Shown one piece after another: positions 24,366-32,554 of a stretch of 64,000 bases of DNA. Source of the stretch: CAG-411 sp045124315 (GTDB lineage: Bacteria > Bacillota > Clostridia > Lachnospirales > Lachnospiraceae); contig JBGVLO010000009.1 in the NCBI GenBank assembly GCA_045124315.1, forward strand, positions 8,748-72,747, written 5' to 3'. The notes under the pieces are model-generated. The model searched no databases and was not told the origin of the DNA. It worked only from the letters and a program-made list of their open reading frames with translations. Made by a program: the position numbers and the translations under genes. The first letter of the stretch is position 1. Every line of letters starts with the position of its first letter.

Positions 24366-24534
24366 GCTCTATAGGAAAGTTCGTCCTATAGAGCAAGTCC
24401 CTCATGAGCGAGGGATACAAGGAGTTGAAGTGGACTTGTCCACTTTGTTCTGTACCATTAAAATGTTCTACAATACCATGATACATGGGCCAACCTTTTC
24501 ATAAAAGCTTAAGGCTTAGGTTAATGGCACTGGT
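24366..24534. repeat. Dispersed composite repeat, copy B
   Basis: It opens with GCTCTATAGGA/TCCTATAGAGC around AAGTTCG, then a CCCTC/GAGGG stem and AGTGGAC/GTCCACT. It ends in the 44-base block (24491-24534) also seen at 19733. A related element with the same opening and ending lies at 28231-28335. Confidence 0.6.
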
Positions 24535-24634
24535 GCTTTCTTCAATGATTTTCAGCAGAAAAGAAAGGTGGTCTGGTAAATCTTAAGAATGAAAAGAACC
24601 AAAGAACGATTTTTTATAGAAAAGAGGTATGTTT

Positions 24635-24871
24635 ATGAACAAGAAACAAAAAAGAATCATAGGTCTGATAACTATATTAACTGCCGGTTTAGCGATCGCT
24701 CCGACAGCAAATGCCATGCACATTATGGAAGGATATTTGCCGGCTAAGTTTTGTGTGGCATGGGGAATCATCTGCATTCCGTTTTTACTAGCAGGTTTTC
24801 TGAAAATAAAGAAAATACTATCCGAAAATAGAAAATCCATTGCTTTCTTTCGCTATTTACCAGTTATGTAA
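24635..24871 (+). pseudogene. cbiM: cbiM (cobalt ECF transporter S component) 5' remnant
   Basis: About 78 residues remain: a signal-like N-terminus, then the CbiM hallmark MHIMEGYLP (whose first Met and His bind cobalt in the mature protein), AWGIICIPFLLAGF and a Lys-rich loop. CbiM normally continues for about 160 residues through a conserved SSSHPTGTG-type motif, absent here. The last residues (FRYLPVM) recall CbiQ, so a deletion may run from cbiM through cbiN into cbiQ; that is inference. The start is ATG 24635 behind AGAGG. Cobalt import by this system should be lost. Confidence 0.82.
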
Positions 24872-24931
24872 AAAATGGGAACAATGCGATCAATGAAGTT
24901 CGAGCAAGAATCGGAAAGATAGGGAGCAAAC

Positions 24932-25507
24932 ATGAAAATTTATTTTATCAGACATGGTAGAACACCGGGAAACAAGAAAAAACGATATGTTGGAAGAACC
25001 GATGAAAGTCTTTGTGAAGAGGAAGCCCTTCGATTAGCAAACAGTTGTTTTCCCAAGGTAGATAAAGTGTATACAAGCTCTATGAAACGATGTATCGAAA
25101 CGGCTCAAATCCTCTATCCGGACCAGGACCCAATAGTGGTCGATCATCTTCAGGAATGTGATTTCGGAGCCTTTGAATATAAGAATTACGAGGAACTCAA
25201 AGACGAAAAAGCATATCAAACCTTTTTAGAAACCATGGGGGAAAGTGGGTTTCCGGAAGGTGAAAAATTAGAAGATTTTAAGGAACGGTGCAGAAATGCT
25301 TTTCGGGCTGTACTAAAAGAAAGCAACCAAGAGAAGGCAGTCGCATTTGTGGTGCACGGTGGAACGATCATGGCAATCTTAGATGCCTTTTCCAGTCCAC
25401 ATAAAGATTATTATGATTGGCAGGTTGGCAATGGAGAAGGCTTCGTAGCCGATTTTTATGGGGAAGAAAATGGGGAATTTTTACTGAGACATATAGAACA
25501 TTTGTAA
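24932..25507 (+). CDS. cobC: Alpha-ribazole phosphatase CobC, histidine phosphatase family
   Basis: This 191-residue protein has the phosphohistidine motif FIRHGRTPGN (His about 7) and a second catalytic His in VVHGGTIMAIL. YVGRTDESL is typical of CobC within the phosphoglycerate-mutase-like family. It removes the 5'-phosphate from alpha-ribazole phosphate or cobalamin phosphate. TAGGGAGC precedes the ATG. Context in the cobalamin region supports CobC rather than a generic phosphatase. Confidence 0.85.
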   Translation: MKIYFIRHGRTPGNKKKRYVGRTDESLCEEEALRLANSCFPKVDKVYTSSMKRCIETAQILYPDQDPIVVDHLQECDFGAFEYKNYEELKDEKAYQTFLETMGESGFPEGEKLEDFKERCRNAFRAVLKESNQEKAVAFVVHGGTIMAILDAFSSPHKDYYDWQVGNGEGFVADFYGEENGEFLLRHIEHL

Positions 25508-25584
25508 AAGTTGGTAAAAAAAGGTAATACTATTGCTTTTCATAATAAATATGACGAAATAATAGTAGTATAGGGGGGATTAGT

Positions 25585-28161
25585 ATGACGGCTTTTGAAC
25601 CGGTAAGATCAGGAATTGCGTCCATGGATCAGGAATTGAATTTCATTCGCTTAGGAGACAATGTTGTTTGGCAGGTAACAAATTTAGAGGAATTCTCTCT
25701 ATTTGTAAAGCCTTATGTACAGCAGGCAGTGGAGGACCATCGAAATATTATTTATATAAGATTTGCCTCCCACGAGCCGTTACTTTCTGAGGCAGATGGG
25801 GTACGTGTGATCTCGGTAGAATTAAGTCACAGGTTTGAAAATTTTGCCGTTGATATCCACAATATAATAGAAAAAGAAGGTTACAATGCTTTCTATGTAT
25901 TTGATTGCCTGTCTGAATTGCAGACTGCCTGGGCAACAGATGCCATGATGGGTAATTTTTTCCGAGTGACCTGTCCGTATTTATTCAAATTAGACACGGT
26001 AGCCTATTTTCCAATTATCAGAGGAAAACATTCCTTTCAGGCAATTGCAAAAATCCGAGATACCACACAACTTATGTTTGATGTGTACTCGGATCGTGGA
26101 AAGGTGTATGTGCGCCCGTTAAAAGTCTGGAATCGATACTCAGAGACTATGTTTCTGGCACATACCTATAACGAAAAAACAGGGGAATTCCGACCTTTGT
26201 TAGACGGGGTTGAGGTGAGTCATTTCTATCAATTGATGAATGACCAGAAAGCCTCCGAAAGTGACCAGAATATAGATAGCTGGGAGCGATATTTTAACCT
26301 GACAAAGTTAATGTACGAACAGGGCATGGACGTGAAAGAGAACTGTGATCGGATTTGTAATATTATGATGTCCCGTGATGAAAAAATGCGCGCTCTGATT
26401 AAGGAAAATTTCACTCCAAAGGATTACTTTCTTGTAAAGTCCAGAATGATCGGAACCGGATTGATCGGCGGAAAAGCCTGTGGAATGCTTTTGGCCAGAA
26501 AATTAATTGAGAACCATCGTCCGGATTTATTTGAACATATTGAACCACATGACTCTTATTACATTGGTTCTGATGTGTTTTATTCATACATTGTACACAA
26601 TGATTTTTGGGATTTACGGGTAAGGCAAAGACGGCCTGAAGAATATTTCTCCTTAGCAGAAGAATGTCAGAAGCGCATTATGGAAGGTACATTTTCTGTG
26701 AACCAGAAAGAACAGTTTATCCGAATGCTGGAATATTATGGTTCTTCACCGATTATTGTGCGATCCAGCAGCATTCTGGAAGATGGATTTGGCAATGCAT
26801 TTGCAGGAAAATACGATTCGGTATTTTGCTCGAATCAGGGAACTTTGGAAAAACGTTTGGAAGATTTGGAAAATGCCATTCGAACCGTGTATGCAAGTAC
26901 CATGGGCACGTCTGTGTTGGATTATCGTCTTCGACGGGGATTACAGGGACGGGATGAACAAATGTCCCTGTTGATCATGCGTGTATCCGGTTCCCAATAT
27001 GATGGATTTTTTATGCCATGTGCCGCTGGTGTGGGGTACTCTTATAGTCCATACAAATTTATGAAAGATTTGGATTCCAAAGAAGGAATGCTACGTCTGG
27101 TTATGGGACTTGGAACCGGGGCAGTGGATCGAACCCAGGGCTCTTACCCGAGACTGGTCAGCATGGACAAACCAGAAGCAACTTCTCATACTACCTCCAA
27201 AGAAAAACATCAATTTTCCCAATCCCTTGTGGATGTAATTGATTTTGCCAAAGGAGATGTTGCACACTATCCATATGATAAAGTAGTGGCACAGTTGCCG
27301 AGATATCTGAAAAACGTGTTGTTAGAGCATGACTATGAAACAGAACGAATGTTTCTGGATCGTGGGCAGAGAAGGGAAGTTCTGTTTGTATCCTGTCTTG
27401 GATTAGTTAAGAAGAAAGAACTGATGGATATGATGAAAGATATCCTCGCTTTGATTCAAGACGCATATGAGTATCCGGTAGATATTGAATACACCATTAA
27501 TATAACAGAAAATGGAGATTTCGTGGTAAATTTACTCCAATGCAGGCCACTTCATATTGCAAAGGACAAAGAAAATATATCTATGCCGGAACAGTTGGAG
27601 CCAGACAGTATTTTTCTACAGTGTAAAGGTGCCTCCATGGGGCTTTCCTGTGCTACGAAGCTAGATTTTGTAGTAATGGTGGATCCCGTTCCATATTATG
27701 AGATGGAGTACAAAGACAAATATCTGGTTGCCAAGGCACTTGGAGAAATCAATTGGGCCTTTCGTGAAAAAGGAAAACACATGATTCTGCTGGTTCCGGG
27801 ACGAATCTGCACATCCTCACCGGAACTTGGGGTGCCTACTGCATTTGCAGATATCAGCGAATTTGATGCTATTTTGGAAGTGTCGGAAACCCGAGCCGGT
27901 TATATGCCGGAATTATCCTATGGAAGCCACATTTTTCAGGATTTGGTGGAGGCAGAGATTCTATATGGAGCAGTATTTGACAATGAAAAGACCCTTGTAT
28001 TTTCGCCTGATTTTTTTGAAGCATTGCCAAACGACCTAAAGACCTATGCACCAAAATCTGCAGAGCTGGAGGAGATTGTGAAAATATGGGATGTCCGAGA
28101 ACAAAACATAGTAATGTATCATGATATGAAAGAGGAAATGCTACTGATTCAAAGTGAATAA
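25585..28161 (+). CDS. PEP/pyruvate-binding domain protein with an N-terminal RecA-like region
   Basis: The N-terminal about 210 residues resemble a KaiC/RecA-like fold (YNAFYVFDCLSELQTAWATD) but show no Walker A. The middle (about 285-660) is the ATP-grasp, PEP/pyruvate-binding domain of pyruvate phosphate dikinase and PEP synthase. It has GLIGGKACGM, IVRSSSILEDGFGNAFAGKY and EYTIN near the metal site. The phosphohistidine swivelling domain and the TIM barrel of those enzymes are missing; the C-terminal about 200 residues are unassigned. It is therefore not a full dikinase. Such proteins recur in clostridia without an assigned reaction. It stands alone, with GGGGGAT before the start. Confidence 0.75.
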   Translation: MTAFEPVRSGIASMDQELNFIRLGDNVVWQVTNLEEFSLFVKPYVQQAVEDHRNIIYIRFASHEPLLSEADGVRVISVELSHRFENFAVDIHNIIEKEGYNAFYVFDCLSELQTAWATDAMMGNFFRVTCPYLFKLDTVAYFPIIRGKHSFQAIAKIRDTTQLMFDVYSDRGKVYVRPLKVWNRYSETMFLAHTYNEKTGEFRPLLDGVEVSHFYQLMNDQKASESDQNIDSWERYFNLTKLMYEQGMDVKENCDRICNIMMSRDEKMRALIKENFTPKDYFLVKSRMIGTGLIGGKACGMLLARKLIENHRPDLFEHIEPHDSYYIGSDVFYSYIVHNDFWDLRVRQRRPEEYFSLAEECQKRIMEGTFSVNQKEQFIRMLEYYGSSPIIVRSSSILEDGFGNAFAGKYDSVFCSNQGTLEKRLEDLENAIRTVYASTMGTSVLDYRLRRGLQGRDEQMSLLIMRVSGSQYDGFFMPCAAGVGYSYSPYKFMKDLDSKEGMLRLVMGLGTGAVDRTQGSYPRLVSMDKPEATSHTTSKEKHQFSQSLVDVIDFAKGDVAHYPYDKVVAQLPRYLKNVLLEHDYETERMFLDRGQRREVLFVSCLGLVKKKELMDMMKDILALIQDAYEYPVDIEYTINITENGDFVVNLLQCRPLHIAKDKENISMPEQLEPDSIFLQCKGASMGLSCATKLDFVVMVDPVPYYEMEYKDKYLVAKALGEINWAFREKGKHMILLVPGRICTSSPELGVPTAFADISEFDAILEVSETRAGYMPELSYGSHIFQDLVEAEILYGAVFDNEKTLVFSPDFFEALPNDLKTYAPKSAELEEIVKIWDVREQNIVMYHDMKEEMLLIQSE

Positions 28162-28183
28162 CGATCTATTTTTTTATATAAAA

Positions 28184-28230
28184 TTAGGGTGTCAACAGGC
28201 AATTTACAAAATGGCCTGTTGACACCCTAA
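28184..28230. repeat. Perfect 17-bp inverted repeat
   Basis: TTAGGGTGTCAACAGGC and its exact complement are separated by 13 bases. No T tract follows on either strand, so terminator function is uncertain. Confidence 0.7.
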
Positions 28231-28335
28231 TCTATATAAGAAAATTCGTCTCCTATATGCAATATCGCAATTGCGCTAGAATTTCTCAACTCAACCTTTT
28301 TATATAAGTTCAAGGCTTAAATAGAAACTATCATT
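28231..28335. repeat. Dispersed composite repeat, copy C
   Basis: It opens with CTATATAAG-AAAATTCGTC-CTATATGCAA and ends with CAACCTTTTTATATAAG and AAGGCTTAA. The same opening and ending occur at 24366-24534. It lies upstream of metY. Confidence 0.5.
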
Positions 28336-28369
28336 ATAAGATAAACTTATAGCCAGTTCTAATTTAAAG

Positions 28370-28497
28370 AAATTAGACAAAACAAAAACAATTGTGTATG
28401 ATATACCTATAAAACCTACCAAAACACTGGTACAAAAAATGGTAGGACAGGATTTAGAAAAACATGAACAGGTATATATCATTCGTTCTGAAACGAA
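28370..28497 (+). promoter_or_regulatory. metY upstream region with candidate promoter and leader structure
   Basis: TTAGAC and TATGAT about 18 bases apart could form a promoter just before 28402. CCTACC (28415-28420) pairs with GGTAGG (28441-28446), and GATATACCT (28400-28408) can pair with AGGTATATATC (28470-28480) with a bulge. TTCGTT/AACGAA lies next to the ribosome site. No SAM-I or T-box core motif was found. Confidence 0.35.
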
Positions 28498-28519
28498 CAC
28501 AATTAAGGAGGAAACGATT

Positions 28520-29800
28520 ATGAGCAATTACAGATTTGAAACACTACAGTTACACGTAGGACAGGAACAGGCAGACCCAACAACAGATTCAAGAGCAGTA
28601 CCTATTTATCAGACTACATCTTATGTATTCCACAATTCCCAGCATGCAGCTGACCGATTTGGTCTTGCAGATCCTGGTAACATTTATGGAAGACTTACCA
28701 ATTCCACACAGGATGTATTAGAAAAAAGAGTAGCAGCCTTAGAAGGTGGTGTAGCAGCCCTGGCAGTGGCTTCCGGTGCAGCAGCTATCACTTATGCCAT
28801 CGAAGCCCTTGCCGGAAGTGGGGACCACGTAGTAGCACAAAAGACAATCTATGGAGGTTCTTACAACTTACTTGCACACACATTAAAGCAATATGGAATT
28901 GAAACTACATTTGTTGATATTCATAACTTGGAAGAAGTAAAAGCAGCCATCAAACCAAATACAAAGCTGGTATTTTTAGAGACACTTGGCAATCCAAATT
29001 CAGACATCCCGGATATTGATGCAGTAGCAGAGATCGCCCATGAAGCAGGACTTCCTGTAGTGATTGACAATACCTTTGGTACACCATATCTTATCCGCCC
29101 AATTGAGCATGGTGCCGATGTAGTAGTACATTCTGCAACCAAGTTCCTTGGAGGACACGGAACTTCACTAGGTGGAATTATTGTAGATTCTGGTAAATTT
29201 GACTGGAAAAAGAGTGGTAACTATCCACAGATTGCAGATGCCAACCCAAGTTATCATGGAATATCTTTCGCAGATGCAGTGGGAGAAGCAGCTTATGTAA
29301 CCTACATCAGAGCAATCCTTCTTCGGGATACAGGAGCTACCATTTCTCCATTTAATGCATTTTTACTTTTACAGGGCGTGGAAACCTTATCACTTCGTCT
29401 TGACAGACATGCAGAAAATACAAAGAAAGTAGTAGAATACCTGGCAAATCATCCGAAGGTTGCACATGTAAATCATCCATCACTGGAGGATCACCCAGAC
29501 CATGCATTATATCAAAAATATTTCCCTAACGGTGGAGGAAGTATCTTTACATTTGACATAAAAGGAGGAAAGGAAGAGGCTTGGAAGTTTATTGATAACC
29601 TTGAAATCTTCTCACTACTTGCAAATGTTGCAGATGTAAAGAGTCTTGCAATCCACCCTGCTACAACCACACACTCTCAGCTTACCGATGAGGAACTGGC
29701 TGATCAGGGAATTAAGCAGAGTACCATTCGTCTTTCCATTGGAACAGAGCATATTGATGATATTATCGCTGACTTAGAGAAAGGCTTTGCAAGTATCTAA
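28520..29800 (+). CDS. metY: O-acetylhomoserine sulfhydrylase MetY
   Basis: This 426-residue PLP enzyme of the Cys/Met metabolism family carries VPIYQTTSYVF, IYGRLTNSTQDVLEKRVAALE and ASGAAAITYAI. The PLP lysine lies in VHSATKFLGGHGTSLGG. It makes homocysteine from O-acetylhomoserine and sulfide; a cysteine synthase side role is possible. The start is ATG 28520 with AAGGAGG upstream; the frame is open for a further 42 codons upstream, without a ribosome site. A terminator follows at 29863. Confidence 0.93.
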   Translation: MSNYRFETLQLHVGQEQADPTTDSRAVPIYQTTSYVFHNSQHAADRFGLADPGNIYGRLTNSTQDVLEKRVAALEGGVAALAVASGAAAITYAIEALAGSGDHVVAQKTIYGGSYNLLAHTLKQYGIETTFVDIHNLEEVKAAIKPNTKLVFLETLGNPNSDIPDIDAVAEIAHEAGLPVVIDNTFGTPYLIRPIEHGADVVVHSATKFLGGHGTSLGGIIVDSGKFDWKKSGNYPQIADANPSYHGISFADAVGEAAYVTYIRAILLRDTGATISPFNAFLLLQGVETLSLRLDRHAENTKKVVEYLANHPKVAHVNHPSLEDHPDHALYQKYFPNGGGSIFTFDIKGGKEEAWKFIDNLEIFSLLANVADVKSLAIHPATTTHSQLTDEELADQGIKQSTIRLSIGTEHIDDIIADLEKGFASI

Positions 29801-29862
29801 ATTAGGTAAAATTTGACTTTATAATATATTGTTTCGTTACAACTTATGTGATAAATTTCTCT

Positions 29863-29895
29863 GAAAGCCTTGTTTTTTCAAGGCTTTCTTTTTTT
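29863..29895 (+). terminator. metY terminator
   Basis: GAAAGCCTTG and CAAGGCTTTC form a perfect 10-bp stem followed by eight T residues. Confidence 0.92.
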
Positions 29896-30029
29896 CAACA
29901 GAAGCAAAGATTTGCATATCCGCATATTTTCTCATCATTTCATGAACCCATTGTAAACTTACTACAGTATAATAGTGAAAGGCCTTTTCACTAAGGAAAG
30001 AAACATATATACAATTGAGGAGGAGCAGA

Positions 30030-30581
30030 ATGCAAAATGAAATTCTAATTCGGTTGGTACAAGAGTACCAACAGGATATTTATCGTTTTTGTCTGCAACT
30101 TACCCAGAACAAGATAGAAGCAGAAGATTTATTTCAAGATGCGTTTTTAAAAGCAGTTCAGCTGCGCCACAAGCTGGACGATGGTGGCATACAATCGCAG
30201 GAGATCATGCGAAAAAATCGAAACTATGTAATGGGAATAGCAGCAAATTTGTGGAAAAATAAATATCGGGTAGAACAAAGAAGAAAACAACTGATACCAC
30301 AATGTTCTTATGAAGAACAATTGACTGAACCAAGATCGGAAGAAAATTTAGAAAAGGACATTATTAAACAGAAAGCCATTGCCTGTATGCGAAGCTTAGA
30401 AGCGCAATTACCAAAAAAGTATCAGATTGTCATTTCCATGTTTTACACAGCCCAAATGAGCGTGGAAGAAATCGCCCATGTATTACATATTCCCAAAGGA
30501 ACTGTAAAAAGTAGACTGCACAATGCAAGAAATCAACTAAGAAATGGAATGGAGGCTGAGGGTTATGAAATTGAATTTTGA
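30030..30581 (+). CDS. ECF-type RNA polymerase sigma factor
   Basis: This 183-residue protein has region 2 (QDIYRFCLQLTQNKIEAEDLFQDAFLKA) and region 4 (SVEEIAHVLHIPKGTVKSRLHNARNQLR) of extracytoplasmic-function sigma factors, given here in outline. The start is ATG 30030 behind GAGGAGGAGC. The downstream membrane protein gene overlaps it by 17 bases, as expected for a sigma/anti-sigma pair. The signal and target promoter are unknown. Confidence 0.9.
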   Translation: MQNEILIRLVQEYQQDIYRFCLQLTQNKIEAEDLFQDAFLKAVQLRHKLDDGGIQSQEIMRKNRNYVMGIAANLWKNKYRVEQRRKQLIPQCSYEEQLTEPRSEENLEKDIIKQKAIACMRSLEAQLPKKYQIVISMFYTAQMSVEEIAHVLHIPKGTVKSRLHNARNQLRNGMEAEGYEIEF

Positions 30582-31812
30582 GGAATTAGCAAAGGAGAGC
30601 TTTGAGCGAAGGGAAAGTTTAGATCCCAAACATTCTGCTGCAGTCATACAAAACTTGGAGGAAACGACTATGAGAAAAGTAGGAATAAGAGGAAAAATAG
30701 TTAAGGCTGCTATAATTGCTGTAGGAATAACTATGACAATTGGTACAGGAGTGTATGCCAGCAGTAGTTTATGGCATCCTTTTGTAGCAGAAAGATTCGG
30801 CATTTCCAGTGATATGGATGCACAGAAGGAATTAGTGGATGATGGTTTTGTCTCCGTACCAGAAGAAACGGATAAAGATGCCCTCGTATCCACTGTGGAA
30901 GATAAAGGCATAAAGCTTGAATTATTGCAAACAGTGGCAGGACATGAACGGGCGCAGGTATATATTCAGGCAACATTTGATGAAGAATATAAGATTATTG
31001 ATGATGAAGTAAATGAAATAGTGGGAGAACGATTGTGTACCGTGCTCATTGACAGTTCCAGTGATCAGACATACATATTGGGAGCTCCAGAGGAAAAACT
31101 ACAAGCCATCGGGCAGGTGGATGAGATCGTGGATGATCACACTTTGATTTTTAAATATGATATTGAAAAAGATTTAAAGGACAGCACGGTATGTATTGGT
31201 ATTCGAAAATTTCTTGACTGTTCCAACCTTGACACAAATAATCCAGCAACTACACTTGTAGAAGGAAACTGGGATTTGGTATTTCAGCCATCTGTTGGGG
31301 AAAGTACAGGTGTCTATAAACTAAATCAAAAAGTGAATTTTACAGATAAAAACGGAAAACACGTGGTGACTCTGGAGCGTTTAGAGGCAACTCCTACCTC
31401 AGTTCGCTTATATATTAAATATAATAAAGGTTGGAAATATGTATATCGACATGTAGATACACTTTTCCAATTGGACAAGAAAGGAGAGCGAATGTTAGAT
31501 AAAGCAGGCGACCCAATTATTTTTGGTATGTATGATCCTTGGAGTAATGATATGGATCCATACCGAGATAGAAAGGATTTGGAGTATTGCTATGCTGCCA
31601 ATATGGACCTTTATGTGGGTGACAAGAAGGTGGAATATTGCGGTCAGGGAGGAGAGACTCTCTATGATGAAAATGATCCTGAAAGAAAGTATGGATATGT
31701 AAATGAAGGATGTATGTTGGGTACAGATTATAGTAAACTGACTAAGATGACATTTGGTGGGCGTGAATTTGACTTATCCCAATGTGAATATGAGGAAATA
31801 TTAGTACCATAA
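30565..31812 (+). CDS. Membrane protein of the DUF4179 type, probable anti-sigma factor
   Basis: This 415-residue protein starts with a short cytoplasmic, charged region (MKLNFEELAKESFERRE). A single transmembrane helix follows (about 49-68, AAIIAVGITMTIGTGVYA), then a large extracytoplasmic part with no Cys pair. This layout, and overlap with a sigma gene, fits the anti-sigma proteins with a DUF4179 sensor region. The start is ATG 30565 behind GGAGGCTGAGGG. The ligand is unknown. Confidence 0.75.
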   Translation: MKLNFEELAKESFERRESLDPKHSAAVIQNLEETTMRKVGIRGKIVKAAIIAVGITMTIGTGVYASSSLWHPFVAERFGISSDMDAQKELVDDGFVSVPEETDKDALVSTVEDKGIKLELLQTVAGHERAQVYIQATFDEEYKIIDDEVNEIVGERLCTVLIDSSSDQTYILGAPEEKLQAIGQVDEIVDDHTLIFKYDIEKDLKDSTVCIGIRKFLDCSNLDTNNPATTLVEGNWDLVFQPSVGESTGVYKLNQKVNFTDKNGKHVVTLERLEATPTSVRLYIKYNKGWKYVYRHVDTLFQLDKKGERMLDKAGDPIIFGMYDPWSNDMDPYRDRKDLEYCYAANMDLYVGDKKVEYCGQGGETLYDENDPERKYGYVNEGCMLGTDYSKLTKMTFGGREFDLSQCEYEEILVP

Positions 31813-31824
31813 GACAGTACAGGA

Positions 31825-31865
31825 AAATAGAGATATTCGGTTTCATTTCGAATATCTCTATTTTT
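31825..31865 (+). terminator. Terminator after the first sigma/anti-sigma pair
   Basis: TAGAGATATTCG and CGAATATCTCTA form a perfect 12-bp stem followed by five T residues. Confidence 0.9.
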
Positions 31866-31990
31866 GTACACTTAGATATTCCATTGCAACCAATTGGATT
31901 AATTTGTTGTCTTATTAAGTGTAGGACGATAAAATATGTAACTACAAGATATAGGGCCCTATTCGATTAGAAGGGAGGAGGATACATAAA

Positions 31991-32554
31991 ATGGAGGATG
32001 AAAAGATTGTTTCAAAAATCTTTCATAGAGAAGAAGAAGGCTTGCAAGCATTGATCGATAAATATGAAACCTATTGTTTTACCATTGCTCAGAGAATCAC
32101 CCAAAATACAGAAGATGCAATGGAATGTGTAAATGATACCTGGCTAAGAACATGGGATACCATACCTCCCGGTAAACCGGAATATTTGCAGGGCTATGTG
32201 GCAAAGATTACAAGAAATCTAGCCATCAACAAAAGAAAGCTTGGCATGACGAAAAAACGAGGTGGAGATTTGGTCCAGGTTGCCTTAGAAGAGTTAGATG
32301 AGTGTATACCGGGTGATTCGAATGTGGAAAATAAAATTTTAGAAAAGCATTTGGAGAGCACCATTTATCATTTTTTGAAAAAGCAGTCGGTAGAGAAACG
32401 AGTGTGTTTTATTAAGCGGTATTTTTATTTTGAAGAAATCAAACAAATCGCAGAAGAAATGGATATGAAAGAAGGCAGCGTGAAATCAAATTTACACAGG
32501 GTTCGGAAACAACTGAGAGTGTATCTAAGACAGGAGGGCATCGACTATGAGTAA
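31991..32554 (+). CDS. Second ECF-type sigma factor
   Basis: This 187-residue protein has sigma region 2 (YCFTIAQRITQNTEDAMECVNDTWLR) and region 4 (FEEIKQIAEEMDMKEGSVKSNLHRVRKQLR), in outline. It is distinct in sequence from the sigma factor at 30030. GGAGGAGG lies upstream. Its stop overlaps the ATG of the next gene by 8 bases. Confidence 0.9.
   Translation: MEDEKIVSKIFHREEEGLQALIDKYETYCFTIAQRITQNTEDAMECVNDTWLRTWDTIPPGKPEYLQGYVAKITRNLAINKRKLGMTKKRGGDLVQVALEELDECIPGDSNVENKILEKHLESTIYHFLKKQSVEKRVCFIKRYFYFEEIKQIAEEMDMKEGSVKSNLHRVRKQLRVYLRQEGIDYE

Noticed and set aside
25585..28161. Full pyruvate phosphate dikinase or PEP synthase
   Set aside because: No phosphohistidine domain and no C-terminal TIM barrel; only the ATP-grasp region matches.
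28300..28519. SAM riboswitch or T-box before metY
   Set aside because: The conserved core motifs of SAM-I and T-box leaders are not present.
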